Of a stretch of 64,000 nucleotides of DNA, positions 16,234 to 25,171 are shown in pieces (the stretch's first letter is position 1; the number at the start of each line of letters is the position of its first letter). The notes below the pieces were generated by a model that saw nothing but the letters and a program-made list of their open reading frames with translations, did no database searches and was not told the origin of the DNA. Origin of the DNA: Paenibacillus mellifer (GTDB lineage Bacteria > Bacillota > Bacilli > Paenibacillales > Paenibacillaceae). The position numbers and the translations under genes were made by a program. The stretch is from NCBI RefSeq assembly GCF_023195895.1, contig NZ_JALPRK010000002.1, forward strand, positions 1 to 64,000. The letters are read 5' to 3'.

Positions 16234-17643
16234 ATGTCAAAACAACAAATCGGCGTCATCGGCTTGGCCGTCATGGGCAAGAATTTGGCCCTTAATATTG
16301 AGAGCCGGGGCTTTACCGTGTCGGTATTTAATCGCTCCCCGGAAAAAACGCATGACCTGCTCGATAACGAAGGCAAAAGCAAGAACCTGGTCGGCACGTT
16401 TTCCATCGAAGAGTTCGTGAACTCGCTGGAAACGCCGCGCAAAATTTTAATCATGGTACAAGCCGGTCCGGCGACAGACAGCACGATTGAACAATTGCTG
16501 CCTTATCTGGATCAAGGCGATATCATCATCGACGGGGGCAACGCGCACTTCCCGGATACGCAGCGCCGCAGCAAAGAACTGGAAGCCAAAGGGTTCCGCT
16601 TTATCGGCACAGGGGTATCTGGCGGCGAAGAAGGCGCTTTGAAAGGTCCTTCCATCATGCCAGGCGGACAAGAATCCGCTTATAAGCTGGTTGAACCTAT
16701 CTTGACGGCAATTTCCGCGAAAGTGAACGGCGATCCTTGCTGTACATATATTGGTCCGGACGGAGCCGGACATTACGTAAAAATGGTGCACAACGGCATC
16801 GAATATGGCGATATGCAGTTGATCGGCGAAGCCTATCATTTGTTGAAAGATGTGCTGGGCGTGGATGCGAAGGAGCTGCACGAGATTTTCAGCGAATGGA
16901 ACAAAGGCGAGCTGGACAGCTACCTGATCGAAATTACCGCCGATATCTTCTCCCAATACGATGAAGAAACCGGCAAACCGATGGTTGACGTCATCCTGGA
17001 TGCTGCCGGTCAGAAGGGCACTGGGAAATGGACAAGCCAAAGCGCGCTCGACCTGGGTGTGCCGCTGTCCATGATCACGGAGTCGGTCTTCTCCCGTTTC
17101 CTCTCGGCGATGAAGGAAGAGCGTGTTGCGGCTAGCAAAATTCTGAGCGGACCTGCGAAGAAGGCTTTTAACGGCGACAAGAAGGAGTTTATCGAGAACG
17201 TCCGCAAGGCCCTGTTCGCTTCGAAAATCGTTTCGTATGCCCAAGGTTTTGCGCAAATGCGTTCCGCTTCCGACGAATACGGCTGGGATTTGAAATACGG
17301 GAACATCGCGATGATCTTCCGCGGCGGTTGCATTATTCGTTCCCAATTCCTGCATAACATCAAGGATGCTTACGACCGCGATCCTGCGCTGAAGAACCTG
17401 CTGCTGGATCCTTACTTCAAGAATGTTGTGGAAAGCTATCAAGACGCATGGCGTAATGTCGTATCTGCCGCTGTGGCGAACGGCATCCCGGTGCCGGGCT
17501 TTGCCAGCGCGCTGTCCTACTATGACAGCTACCGCACGGAACGCCTGCCGGCCAACCTGCTGCAAGCGCAACGCGATTACTTCGGCGCCCACACGTTCAA
17601 ACGTGTCGACAAGGAAGGCGTCTTCCACCATCAGTGGTTCTAA
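16234..17643 (+). CDS. gndA: 6-phosphogluconate dehydrogenase (decarboxylating)
   Basis: At 469 aa this has the same length as B. subtilis GndA. The N-terminal Rossmann motif is [16 protein letters not shown], and NRSPEK follows strand 2, the usual NADP-binding Arg/Ser/Thr pattern. The substrate motif [12 protein letters not shown], the catalytic Lys/Asn segment [16 protein letters not shown] and the C-terminal [20 protein letters not shown] are all present. It converts 6-phosphogluconate to ribulose-5-phosphate, CO2 and NADPH in the oxidative pentose phosphate pathway. I chose ATG 16234, with AAGGATGGAG upstream, over GTG 16216. It is monocistronic, with a terminator at 17664. Confidence 0.95.
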   Translation: MSKQQIGVIGLAVMGKNLALNIESRGFTVSVFNRSPEKTHDLLDNEGKSKNLVGTFSIEEFVNSLETPRKILIMVQAGPATDSTIEQLLPYLDQGDIIIDGGNAHFPDTQRRSKELEAKGFRFIGTGVSGGEEGALKGPSIMPGGQESAYKLVEPILTAISAKVNGDPCCTYIGPDGAGHYVKMVHNGIEYGDMQLIGEAYHLLKDVLGVDAKELHEIFSEWNKGELDSYLIEITADIFSQYDEETGKPMVDVILDAAGQKGTGKWTSQSALDLGVPLSMITESVFSRFLSAMKEERVAASKILSGPAKKAFNGDKKEFIENVRKALFASKIVSYAQGFAQMRSASDEYGWDLKYGNIAMIFRGGCIIRSQFLHNIKDAYDRDPALKNLLLDPYFKNVVESYQDAWRNVVSAAVANGIPVPGFASALSYYDSYRTERLPANLLQAQRDYFGAHTFKRVDKEGVFHHQWF

Positions 17644-17663
17644 GCCGAAGCATGAATTGCCCG

Positions 17664-17704
17664 GAAGCCGGAGGGACGATGAGGTCTCTGCCGGCTTTCT
17701 TTTT
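17664..17704 (+). terminator. Rho-independent terminator after gndA
   Basis: The stem GAAGCCGG/CCGGCTTTC is followed by TTTTTG, 20 bp past the gndA stop codon. Confidence 0.75.
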
Positions 17705-17812
17705 GTGTTGAAAATGGGTTGGCCTGTGTTATGATATGAAAAAGTTTACTCTGAGCTTGAGCTAGAGCTAGAGTCTTCATAAGCTGAACAGAGCAAGTAG
17801 GTGAACGAACAC

Positions 17813-18328
17813 ATGAATCTACCGTTAAACAATATCGTACTGATCGGCATGATGGGCACGGGGAAGTCGACCGTGGGCGCGCTGCTGGCAGCCGAAACCG
17901 GCCTGACGCTCGTCGATCTCGATCAGCGGATTGTTCAGGAAGCCGGTCGGACAATACCGGACATATTCGCGGCCGAAGGAGAAGCTTATTTCCGTGAACT
18001 GGAGTCCGCTCTACTACGAGGAACGCTGCAGGAACGCGGGATCGTGCTGGCAACGGGCGGCGGCGCCGTACTTCGCGAAGAGAATCGCCTCGTGATGCGG
18101 GAAGGCGGGCTGGTCGTCGCGCTTCAAGCAACCGCGGAGGAGATTATCGCGCGGGTTGGAGAAGATCCAGGTCGACCGCTGCTGGCTGGAGGCGCGAAGG
18201 AGCGGGTGATCACCCTGCTGGAGGAACGGAAGGACGCTTACGCTTTTGCCCATCTCACCATCGATACATCGGGGAAAAGCGCGGAACAGGTGTCCGCAGA
18301 GATTTTAACGCATTACCGCGGTTCTTGA
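17813..18328 (+). CDS. aroK: shikimate kinase
   Basis: This 171-aa protein has the shikimate kinase signature. The P-loop is GMMGTGKST (residues 12-20), the shikimate-binding DLDQRI (Asp near 34) follows, then FRELE with its Arg. The GGG motif is ATGGGAVLRE, and the lid region contains GRPLL. It phosphorylates shikimate to shikimate-3-phosphate in aromatic amino-acid synthesis. The next gene, aroA, catalyses the next step, so the pair forms a metabolic unit with a 30-bp gap. I chose ATG 17813, with AGGTGA 9 bases upstream, over the GTG at 17801. Confidence 0.92.
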   Translation: MNLPLNNIVLIGMMGTGKSTVGALLAAETGLTLVDLDQRIVQEAGRTIPDIFAAEGEAYFRELESALLRGTLQERGIVLATGGGAVLREENRLVMREGGLVVALQATAEEIIARVGEDPGRPLLAGGAKERVITLLEERKDAYAFAHLTIDTSGKSAEQVSAEILTHYRGS

Positions 18329-18358
18329 TCAATCACAATAAAGGGGAATGTGAATCAT

Positions 18359-19651
18359 ATGGACGTTATCGTAAGGCCTACGCCGGAATTGAAGGGCGAA
18401 TTCGGAGCTTTATCTTCCAAGAACTATACGACCCGTTACCTGCTGGTTGCCGCTTTGGCGGAAGGGACAAGCACCGTCTATTACCCGGCGCACAGTGAGG
18501 ACAGCGACGCGATGCGCCGCTGCATCGCCGATTTGGGAGCGGTGCTGGAAGAGGACGAGGAGAAGATCGTCATTACCGGGTTTGGGCGTCAGACGAAGGA
18601 TGTTAAGGAACTGAACGTAGGTAACGCCGGAGCGGTCTTGCGGTTCCTGATGGCGATTGCATCACTCTGCCCGGAAGTGACGTTCGTGAACACCTACCCG
18701 GATTCGCTGGGGAAACGTCCGCATGACGATCTCATTGACGCGTTGGGGCAACTCGGGGTGGAGGTCCGCCATAATGAAGGCAGACTGCCGATTACGATTC
18801 GCGGCGGAGCGCCGAAGGGCGGAAAGATCCGCGTGTCCGGCTCGGTCAGCTCGCAGTACCTGAGCGCCTTGTTGTTCCTGACGCCACTGCTTGCTGAAGA
18901 CAGCGAAATCGAAGTGCTGAATGACCTGAAATCGAAGGTCGTCATTGGGCAAACGCTGGAGGTGCTGGAGCAGGCCGGAATCGTTATTCATGCCAGCGAT
19001 GATTACATGCATTTCCGCGTGCCCGGTGGGCAAAGCTACCAGGCGAAGACGTATACCGTGCAAGGTGATTATCCCGGTTCGGCTGCAATTTTGGCTGCAG
19101 CTGCGGTGACGAAGTCGGATGTTAAGGTTCACCGTCTGGCCGAACGCAGCAAGCAAGGGGAACGCGCCATCGTAGACGTTTTGCAGATGATGGACGTGCC
19201 GCTAACCCATCAAGACGGAACGGTGCACATCCAAGGGAACGGACGTCTGCGGCCGGTAGAATTCGACGGCGATGCAGCGACCGACGCCGTGTTGGCCATG
19301 GTGGCGGCTGCGGTGTTTGCTGACGGGACGTCCCGCTTCTACAACGTGGAAAATTTACGTTATAAGGAATGCGACCGGATCTCTGATTATTTGACGGAAC
19401 TAAAGAAAGCGGGAGCCAACGTGGAGGAACGCCAAGCGGAAATTATCGTGCATGGCCGTCCGTCCGGTCTGGAGGGCGGCGTGACGATCAATGCGCATTA
19501 CGACCACCGCGTCATTATGGCGCTGACCGTCGTAGGCTTGCGCTGCCGGGAGCCGCTGGTGATTAAGGATGCGCATCATGTGGCGAAGTCGTATCCGCAA
19601 TTTTTTGACCATATTGTCTCGCTTGGCGCATCCGTGGAACGGGTAGAATAA
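18359..19651 (+). CDS. aroA: 3-phosphoshikimate 1-carboxyvinyltransferase (EPSP synthase)
   Basis: At 430 aa this is a full-length EPSP synthase, an inside-out alpha/beta barrel with two lobes. It has the GNAGAVLRFLMAIAS motif that binds PEP, SGSVSSQYLSALL that binds shikimate-3-phosphate, and the later DAATDAVLAMVAAAV and YDHRVIMALTV motifs. The opening VIVRPTPELKG replaces the usual K-S-x-S of many AroA proteins, and TTRYLLVAALAEGTS follows. The enzyme joins PEP and shikimate-3-phosphate. The start is ATG 18359 with AAGGGG upstream; the GTG 18350 is too close to that site. It probably shares a transcript with aroK and the CoA-binding gene downstream. Confidence 0.93.
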   Translation: MDVIVRPTPELKGEFGALSSKNYTTRYLLVAALAEGTSTVYYPAHSEDSDAMRRCIADLGAVLEEDEEKIVITGFGRQTKDVKELNVGNAGAVLRFLMAIASLCPEVTFVNTYPDSLGKRPHDDLIDALGQLGVEVRHNEGRLPITIRGGAPKGGKIRVSGSVSSQYLSALLFLTPLLAEDSEIEVLNDLKSKVVIGQTLEVLEQAGIVIHASDDYMHFRVPGGQSYQAKTYTVQGDYPGSAAILAAAAVTKSDVKVHRLAERSKQGERAIVDVLQMMDVPLTHQDGTVHIQGNGRLRPVEFDGDAATDAVLAMVAAAVFADGTSRFYNVENLRYKECDRISDYLTELKKAGANVEERQAEIIVHGRPSGLEGGVTINAHYDHRVIMALTVVGLRCREPLVIKDAHHVAKSYPQFFDHIVSLGASVERVE

Positions 19652-19712
19652 ACTTGAACTAAGAACTGCGAGGCGCTGGATGTGACCGGCGCCGGCAAAG
19701 GAGGCATTTCAA

Positions 19713-20141
19713 ATGGCATTTGAAAATCCAAGCCGTGAAGAAATCAAGGAGATTCTGCTGAGCGCCGGGAACATTGCGGTTGTCGGGTTGTCGGACAAAA
19801 CCGACCGAACCTCTTACATGGTAGCTCAAGCACTGCAAAGTAACGGCTACCGCATCATCCCGGTCAATCCGACCGTGAACGGCGAAATCCTTGGCGAGAA
19901 GGTGTACCCGAGTCTCTCGGATATCCCTGAGCCCGTGGATATCGTAAACGTGTTCCGCCGCAGTGAGCAGACGCCTCCGGTGGCAGAGGAAGCGGTGAAG
20001 ATCGGCGCCCGCGTGCTCTGGCTGCAGTTGGGGATTACGAGCGATGAAGCGTATGAAATCGCCTCGAAAGGCGGTCTTACCGTGATCATGGACCGTTGCA
20101 TCAAGGTTGAGGACAGCATTTTGATCGGAAAACGCAGTTGA
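19713..20141 (+). CDS. CoA-binding domain protein (YneT/YccU family)
   Basis: This 142-aa protein is a single CoA-binding Rossmann domain. AGNIAVVGLSDKTDRTSY contains the nucleotide loop, and YRIIPVNPTVNGEILGEKVY follows. The conserved EPVDIVNVFRR and LWLQLGITSDEA motifs lead to the C-terminal VIMDRCIKVE. The family (YneT in B. subtilis, YccU in E. coli) binds CoA in structural studies, but no reaction is established. It lies 61 bp after aroA with AAAGGAGG before its ATG, so it may be read through from the aro genes. A terminator follows at 20158. Confidence 0.88.
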   Translation: MAFENPSREEIKEILLSAGNIAVVGLSDKTDRTSYMVAQALQSNGYRIIPVNPTVNGEILGEKVYPSLSDIPEPVDIVNVFRRSEQTPPVAEEAVKIGARVLWLQLGITSDEAYEIASKGGLTVIMDRCIKVEDSILIGKRS

Positions 20142-20157
20142 ATGAAGCGAGGCCAAT

Positions 20158-20189
20158 AGGACCCGTCCACATTCGGAGGGCCCTTTTTT
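20158..20189 (+). terminator. Rho-independent terminator
   Basis: An imperfect GC stem (AGGACCCGTCC against GGAGGGCCCT) is followed by TTTTTT. It lies after the CoA-binding protein gene. Confidence 0.65.
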
Positions 20190-20269
20190 GGCTTCTCGTT
20201 TTTCCTTTGACAAATTTGAGGGGCTAGGATTACCATAATGAAATAGATAGAGGGCATCCTAAAGAGGAA

Positions 20270-20300
20270 GTTCAAAAATCATCAAAGCTGATTTTTGAAC
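20270..20300 (+). promoter_or_regulatory. perfect 12-bp hairpin in the enzyme I upstream region
   Basis: GTTCAAAAATCA (20270-20281) and its exact complement (20289-20300) enclose a 7-base loop. The right arm is followed by TCTTATTAG, only a weak T tract. The hairpin lies 45 bp before the enzyme I start codon. It could be a terminator/attenuator, a protein site or a copy of a dispersed palindromic element. Confidence 0.55.
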
Positions 20301-20344
20301 TCTTATTAGAATGGAACTTACAAGCAGGACTAGGGGGTCACTAC

Positions 20345-22087
20345 ATGATACAGGGGATCGGAGCAGCAGCGGGCGTCGCCATCGGCAAAGCTTTCGTGCT
20401 GCCCGCCTGGGAATGGGACGTACCGGATCGCCGGATGGAGAAGGTGGATCTCGCCAAAGAATTCGAGCGGTTGTACGAAGGCATTCGCACGTCCAAAACC
20501 GAAATCGAAGTGATGAAGAACGAGATTAAAGAGACGGTGGGTGCGGAGGAATCCGGCATCTTTGACGCTCACCTGGCCATCTTGGAAGATCCCGTCTTTA
20601 TGAGCGAGATCCGGGGAATCATCGAACGCCAATACAAGGCGGCGGAGGTTGCTGTTAAGGAAGCGATCGACCATTTTGTAACGATGTTTGACCTGCTGGA
20701 CGACGAATATATGAAAGAACGGGCGCTTGACATCAAGGATGTCGGCAACCGTCTGCTTAAGCATCTGCTCGGAACGCCGGACATCACGCTGCCGGCGGAT
20801 ACACAGCCGTATATTTTGGTGGCCAAAGAGCTGTCCCCTTCCCAACTGGTCCATTTGAATCCGGACAATGTGCTGGGTATGGTGACAATGGCCGGCGGCA
20901 AAACCTCGCATTCGGCGATTATGGCTCGGGCGTTGGGGATTCCGCTCGTTTCGGGGCTAGAGAATAAGCTGGCGGAGCCGTTGCAGACTGGCGATATGCT
21001 GGTGATTGACGGGGACGAAGGATTAGTTTATCTCCATCCTGAGCCGGCGATCGTGACGCGTTTTACGGAGTTGGCGGAGAAACAACGCCGCCGCAAGGAG
21101 CAGCTGCAGCTGTTGGCTGCGGTTGAGGCGATAACCAAAGACGGCGTACGCATGCGACTCGCCGGGAATATCAGCTCCGTCAAGGATTTGGAGCTGGCTT
21201 TGAAGCACGGCGCGGAAGGCGTTGGCTTGTTCCGCACGGAGTTTTTGTATATGGACCGTTCCACTTTCCCTGGCGAAGACGAGCAATTTGAAGTGTATCG
21301 TCAGGTCGCGGAGAAGGCCGGGGCGCACCCGGTCGTGATCCGAACGCTGGATATCGGCGGCGACAAGCAGCTGGAATATTTCGAGCTGCAGGAAGAGGAG
21401 AATCCGGTGCTGGGTTACCGCGGGATCCGCATCAGCCTGGACAGTCGAGAGCTGTTTCGGACACAGCTGGCGGCGATTTTGCGCGCTAGTGCTTACGGCA
21501 AGATGAAGATCTTATATCCGATGATCTCTTCGCTGGAGGAAATTCGCGGGGCGAATGCGATTTTGGAGGAAGCCAAGCAAGATTTGACCCGGCGGGGACT
21601 TCCTTATGACCCTGAGATTCAGGTCGGGATCATGATCGAAATTCCGGCCGCGGCGGCGATTGCCGATCTGCTGGCCCAGGAAGTGGATTTCTTCAGTATC
21701 GGCACCAACGACCTGGTCCAGTACGTGTTGGCCGTCGACCGGATGAACGAGAAGATCGCCCATATGTACCACCCATTCCATCCGGCAGTACTACGTCTGC
21801 TCCGTCAAACGGTGCAAGCAGCCAAGGACGCGGGCATCACCGTCAGCGTCTGCGGCGAGATGGCCGGGGACGAGAAGGCGGTGCCGCTCTGGCTGCATCT
21901 GGGCGTCACCGACCTGAGCATGTCGCCGCAGGCGCTGCTGCGCGTGAAGCATTACGTGTTGAACTCCGATTCGCGGGAGAGCAAGGAAGTGGGTGCTGCC
22001 TGCTACCGCTTATCAACCAGCGATCAGGTCGAATCCGAGCTGGTACGTTATGCACATGAGTTGGAACAAGAACGTTTGGGCAAATAA
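20345..22087 (+). CDS. ptsI: PTS enzyme I (PEP-protein phosphotransferase)
   Basis: This 580-aa protein is full-length enzyme I of the sugar phosphotransferase system. The N-terminal domain binds HPr and carries the phosphorylated histidine in GGKTSHSAIMAR (H189). The C-terminal TIM barrel binds PEP, with GVGLFRTEFLYM, the NPVLGYRGIRI segment, SIGTNDLVQYVLAVDR and the active-site cysteine in VSVCGEMAG. It moves phosphate from PEP to HPr. There is no ptsH (HPr) gene next to it, whereas ptsH and ptsI usually form an operon. A divergent HPr-like gene without the catalytic His sits at 40812. ATG 20345 follows CTAGGGGG. Confidence 0.94.
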   Translation: MIQGIGAAAGVAIGKAFVLPAWEWDVPDRRMEKVDLAKEFERLYEGIRTSKTEIEVMKNEIKETVGAEESGIFDAHLAILEDPVFMSEIRGIIERQYKAAEVAVKEAIDHFVTMFDLLDDEYMKERALDIKDVGNRLLKHLLGTPDITLPADTQPYILVAKELSPSQLVHLNPDNVLGMVTMAGGKTSHSAIMARALGIPLVSGLENKLAEPLQTGDMLVIDGDEGLVYLHPEPAIVTRFTELAEKQRRRKEQLQLLAAVEAITKDGVRMRLAGNISSVKDLELALKHGAEGVGLFRTEFLYMDRSTFPGEDEQFEVYRQVAEKAGAHPVVIRTLDIGGDKQLEYFELQEEENPVLGYRGIRISLDSRELFRTQLAAILRASAYGKMKILYPMISSLEEIRGANAILEEAKQDLTRRGLPYDPEIQVGIMIEIPAAAAIADLLAQEVDFFSIGTNDLVQYVLAVDRMNEKIAHMYHPFHPAVLRLLRQTVQAAKDAGITVSVCGEMAGDEKAVPLWLHLGVTDLSMSPQALLRVKHYVLNSDSRESKEVGAACYRLSTSDQVESELVRYAHELEQERLGK

Positions 22088-22090
22088 TAA

Positions 22091-22134
22091 CATAAGCCGT
22101 CCCTAGGTCAGGAGTGACACCGGGGACGGCTTAT
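22091..22134 (+). terminator. GC-rich hairpin after ptsI (probable terminator)
   Basis: The long stem ATAAGCCGTCCC/GGGACGGCTTAT encloses an 18-base loop just after the ptsI stop codon. No clear T run follows, so it may instead protect the mRNA 3' end. Confidence 0.5.
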
Positions 22135-22204
22135 TGCGTTTCAGGCTTTCCCATTGCTTCGTCATGTCTCGCCATAGATGGCAGGATGAGGCGGGACGAG
22201 ACGA

Positions 22205-22732
22205 CTACTGCAGATCAGCCACTGCATCCACGAACGCTTTGCCGTAAGCCGGCAGGTCCGGCGGGCGGCGGGCCGAGATGATGTGTCCGTCTACAACGAC
22301 GGGCTCGTCAAGCCAGATCGCGCCGGCGTTCTGCATATCGTCACGGATACCCGGCGTGGACGTTACGGTCACGCCTTTCAGGATCCCGGCGGAGATGAGT
22401 ACCCAACCGGCGTGGCAGATTTGCCCGATCGGTTTCTTCGCTTCGTGCAGCTCGCGGACGAACTGGAGCACTTTATCGTAACGCCGAAGCTTGTCCGGTG
22501 CCCAGCCGCCAGGGACAAGAATCCCGTCATACGCGCTGGCAGCGATTTCCTCAAAGGCAAATTCGGCCTCGGCGGGGACGCCGTATTTGCCAATGTATTT
22601 TTTCCCTTTCACCGAGCCGGCCAAATGCACTTCTGCCCCCTCTTCGCGAACGCGGTAGATCGGGTACCATAGCTCCAAATCCTCAAATTCCTCATCCACC
22701 AAAGCAACGATCCTTTTGCCAGTTAATCTCAA
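22205..22732 (-). CDS. DJ-1/PfpI family protein (general stress protein 18-like)
   Basis: This 175-aa protein has the class I glutamine-amidotransferase-like fold of the DJ-1/PfpI group. It starts RIVALVDEEFEDLELWYP, where the conserved Glu assists the cysteine. It has YDGILVPGGWAPDKLRR, the nucleophile elbow GQICHAGWVLISAG with a Cys-His pair, and VTSTPGIRDDMQNAG. Family members include intracellular proteases, protein deglycases and Bacillus stress proteins such as YfkM. The exact activity is not settled. I chose a TTG start at 22732, because AGGAGG lies 8 bases upstream and family proteins begin there. The gene is single, convergent with ptsI. Confidence 0.85.
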   Translation of the reverse strand: MRLTGKRIVALVDEEFEDLELWYPIYRVREEGAEVHLAGSVKGKKYIGKYGVPAEAEFAFEEIAASAYDGILVPGGWAPDKLRRYDKVLQFVRELHEAKKPIGQICHAGWVLISAGILKGVTVTSTPGIRDDMQNAGAIWLDEPVVVDGHIISARRPPDLPAYGKAFVDAVADLQ

Positions 22733-22966
22733 ATCCAACTCCTCCTGTCTTTTATGGTACTTGACGAAAACTCGATTCGATATTTTAATTGTATCAAAAA
22801 TGATAACTATTTCTATGCCCGGCGGTTTCTGAAACCTTTCCAATTATGGCAATTTAAAGTACCTTACGCCAACAGAAGGAGATTCTCGCAAGCGGGTCGA
22901 ATAAGATCAATATTCATAAAATTTATCGAATCAAAAAAATGCAAAGGACTAAGATGAGGTGGTACT

Positions 22967-23401
22967 GTGCGAAAGCACTGTCATTGCGGGCAAATGATGA
23001 ACCTAGGCTTCAGGCTGGTCATTTTTGAAGGAATCTATGAAATCGACCGAGTTCCCATTTACGAATGTGAGGATTGCAGTTATTACGAAGTGCTTCCTGA
23101 GGTGAAGTCAGATCTGACGGACATGTTGTCCGAGCTCAAGAAAAAGCAGCCGAACGGCCGCGTTTATTTTACCGAGATGAACGAGTTGGCTGACCTGATT
23201 TTCGGTATCTATCGCCAGTGGAACCGGACGGAGAGCGCCTCCTTTGAAAGCCTGCTGGAGCAGCAATGCGAGGAACGAATCAACCTGTTGCTGGACTTAT
23301 ACGGCGGGGCCAAGAACATCGGCGATCTGGAATGGATGAACGAGATCTCCAAACGTCTCTCCCAATTGTCTAAATATGTCAAGAATCGACAGCTTTCCTA
23401 G
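22967..23401 (+). CDS. zinc-ribbon (YgiT-type) hypothetical protein
   Basis: This 144-aa protein starts at GTG 22967 after GATGAGGTGG. The N-terminus is a small zinc ribbon with two cysteine pairs, HCHCGQM and YECEDCSYYEV, spaced about 27 residues as in YgiT/MqsA-type domains. The remaining 100 residues are helical and charged, with a central VYFTEMNELADLIFGIY and C-terminal WMNEISKRLSQLSKYV. Unlike MqsA it lacks a helix-turn-helix and has no toxin gene nearby, so I do not call an antitoxin. The function is unknown. The gene stands alone, upstream of the ytxJ-ccpA region. Confidence 0.7.
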   Translation: MRKHCHCGQMMNLGFRLVIFEGIYEIDRVPIYECEDCSYYEVLPEVKSDLTDMLSELKKKQPNGRVYFTEMNELADLIFGIYRQWNRTESASFESLLEQQCEERINLLLDLYGGAKNIGDLEWMNEISKRLSQLSKYVKNRQLS

Positions 23402-23530
23402 ACAAATTGACGATTTTGCTCGATTTTTGCAAATCATTTTGTAAATGATGTTGTATTTTCATTTCTCTTTTTGTTAAGATATCAACAGAACATCTGGAGA
23501 TTCTTATTCGTATAAAAGGGGATGAATGTC

Positions 23531-23872
23531 ATGTCCAATTGGATGAGAATACAATCGATCCAGGAGCTGAATGATGCTATGGAACGCTCCTCAAGCCAGC
23601 CGCTGCTGCTGTTTAAGCACAGTACCCGCTGCCCGATCAGTGCCGGGGCACATAAGGAAGCGGAGGCGTATTTGAACGGGACTCCGCGCGAAGACGTTAC
23701 ATACGGGCTGATTTACGTCATTGAGAACCGGGACGTATCGAACGAAGCAGCCGAACGGCTTGGCGTCAAGCATGAATCCCCTCAAGCCATCCTGATCAAG
23801 GAGGGACAAGCCGTCTGGCACACGTCTCATTCTAAGATCACGAAGGCCGCGCTGCAGGAGATTTTACGCTGA
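23531..23872 (+). CDS. ytxJ: bacilliredoxin-like YtxJ (BrxC) protein
   Basis: This 113-aa protein is a thioredoxin-fold member of the YtxJ family. The active-site segment FKHSTRCPISAGA (near residue 31) has one cysteine where thioredoxin has Cys-x-x-Cys. YtxJ, also called bacilliredoxin BrxC, is thought to act on bacillithiol-modified proteins. I chose ATG 23531, since AAAGGGG lies 9 bases upstream; ATG 23522 directly abuts it. In B. subtilis ytxJ also lies upstream of ccpA, and the order is kept here, but the aroA(G) chorismate-type gene between them is absent. Confidence 0.88.
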   Translation: MSNWMRIQSIQELNDAMERSSSQPLLLFKHSTRCPISAGAHKEAEAYLNGTPREDVTYGLIYVIENRDVSNEAAERLGVKHESPQAILIKEGQAVWHTSHSKITKAALQEILR

Positions 23873-23985
23873 GTGAAGCGTTATCATTGCATAAAGTAGT
23901 ATTTTGTCGTATCATAAATCTAATTGAAGCTCTGGAACTTTACCGGATGAACGAGTGAAAATCTATTGGCAATGGAGAGAAGAAT

Positions 23986-24990
23986 GTGACGGTTACCATT
24001 TACGATGTGGCACGTGAAGCAGGCGTCTCGATGGCCACGGTTTCCCGGGTTGTCAACAATAATCCGAATGTGAAGCCGCAGACCCGGAAAAAGGTTTACG
24101 AAGCGATAGAACGGTTAGGCTACCGGCCCAATGCCGTAGCCAGGGGTCTTGCCAGCAAGAAGACCACCACGGTTGGTGTGGTCATCCCCGATATCTCGAA
24201 TTCGATCTTAGCGGAAATCGCTCGGGGCATCGAAGATATTGCAAACATGTATCACTATAACATTATTTTGTGTAATGCCGACAAACGCAAAGAGAAGGAG
24301 ATTCGCGTTATTAACACGTTGCTCGAGAAGCAAGTGGACGGGCTCCTCTTCATGGGCGGAACCGTAACGGAGGAACATATTCAAGCGTTCCAGACGTCTG
24401 CGGTGCCAATCGTGCTTTGCGCAACGAGCGACGAGAACGGATTATATCCTTCCGTGGATATCGACCACGAGGCAGCGGCTTTTGACGCGGTCAGCACGCT
24501 GATCCGTCATGGACATCGCGAGATTGCGATGATCAGTGGAACGTTGCAGGATCCGGCGAACGGTTATGCGAGATTCCAAGGGTACAAGCGCGCGTTAGAG
24601 ACGGCGGGCATTCAGTACCAAGAGGATCTGGTGCGGATCGGCAACTATCGCTATGAATCCGGTGTGGAAGCGATGAAGTATTTCCTCGGGCTGAAGAAGC
24701 GGCCGACGGCGATCTTTGCAGCAACGGACGAAATGGCGATTGGCGCGATCCATAGCATTCAGGACGAAGGCTTGAAGGTACCGGACGACTTCTCAATCAT
24801 CAGCGTTGACAATATTCGTATGGCTTCGATGGTTCGCCCTCAGTTGACGACGGTCGCTCAACCGATGTACGACCTCGGTGCGGTAGCAATGCGTTTGTTG
24901 ACGAAGTTGATGAAGAAGGAAACGGTCGAGAACCCGCGGGTGATTTTGCCGCATGAAACGATTTTGCGGTTGTCCGTCAGTCACGTCTAA
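23986..24990 (+). CDS. ccpA: catabolite control protein A
   Basis: This 334-aa LacI/GalR regulator starts at GTG 23986. The N-terminal helix-turn-helix is [20 protein letters not shown], the hinge helix is [13 protein letters not shown], and the periplasmic-binding-like core follows ([20 protein letters not shown]). The length and sequence match CcpA of Bacillales. CcpA binds HPr phosphorylated on Ser46 and then cre sites to control carbon catabolite genes. It lies near enzyme I (20345), the HPr-like protein (40812) and acsA (28075), whose upstream region has a cre-like site. It is followed by the terminator at 25076. Confidence 0.95.
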   Translation: MTVTIYDVAREAGVSMATVSRVVNNNPNVKPQTRKKVYEAIERLGYRPNAVARGLASKKTTTVGVVIPDISNSILAEIARGIEDIANMYHYNIILCNADKRKEKEIRVINTLLEKQVDGLLFMGGTVTEEHIQAFQTSAVPIVLCATSDENGLYPSVDIDHEAAAFDAVSTLIRHGHREIAMISGTLQDPANGYARFQGYKRALETAGIQYQEDLVRIGNYRYESGVEAMKYFLGLKKRPTAIFAATDEMAIGAIHSIQDEGLKVPDDFSIISVDNIRMASMVRPQLTTVAQPMYDLGAVAMRLLTKLMKKETVENPRVILPHETILRLSVSHV

Positions 24991-25075
24991 GCGTTTTCGG
25001 GCGATCAGGCAACTTTTCGTTTAGAGAGATAAGTTACACATAGAAAATATATATGAAAAAGGTTAACAACGGATA

Positions 25076-25106
25076 AAAAAGCTCCTTATTTAAGGAGCTT
25101 TTTTGA
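25076..25106. terminator. strong bidirectional-looking terminator after ccpA
   Basis: A 14-bp perfect stem, AAAAAAGCTCCTTA/TAAGGAGCTTTTTT, has T runs on both strands. It lies between ccpA and mtnN. Confidence 0.9.
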
Positions 25107-25171
25107 GTATTCGGGGACAATAATTCGTGCCCGCACAGATATGGACGGGAAAACAGGAGGGAGAGACTCAC

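Noticed and set aside
16447-17631. Minus-strand open frame of 394 codons
   Set aside because: It is the antisense shadow of gndA, with no family match and no start signal.
22967-23401. Antitoxin of an MqsRA-type system
   Set aside because: There is a zinc ribbon, but no toxin gene is next to it and no DNA-binding domain follows.
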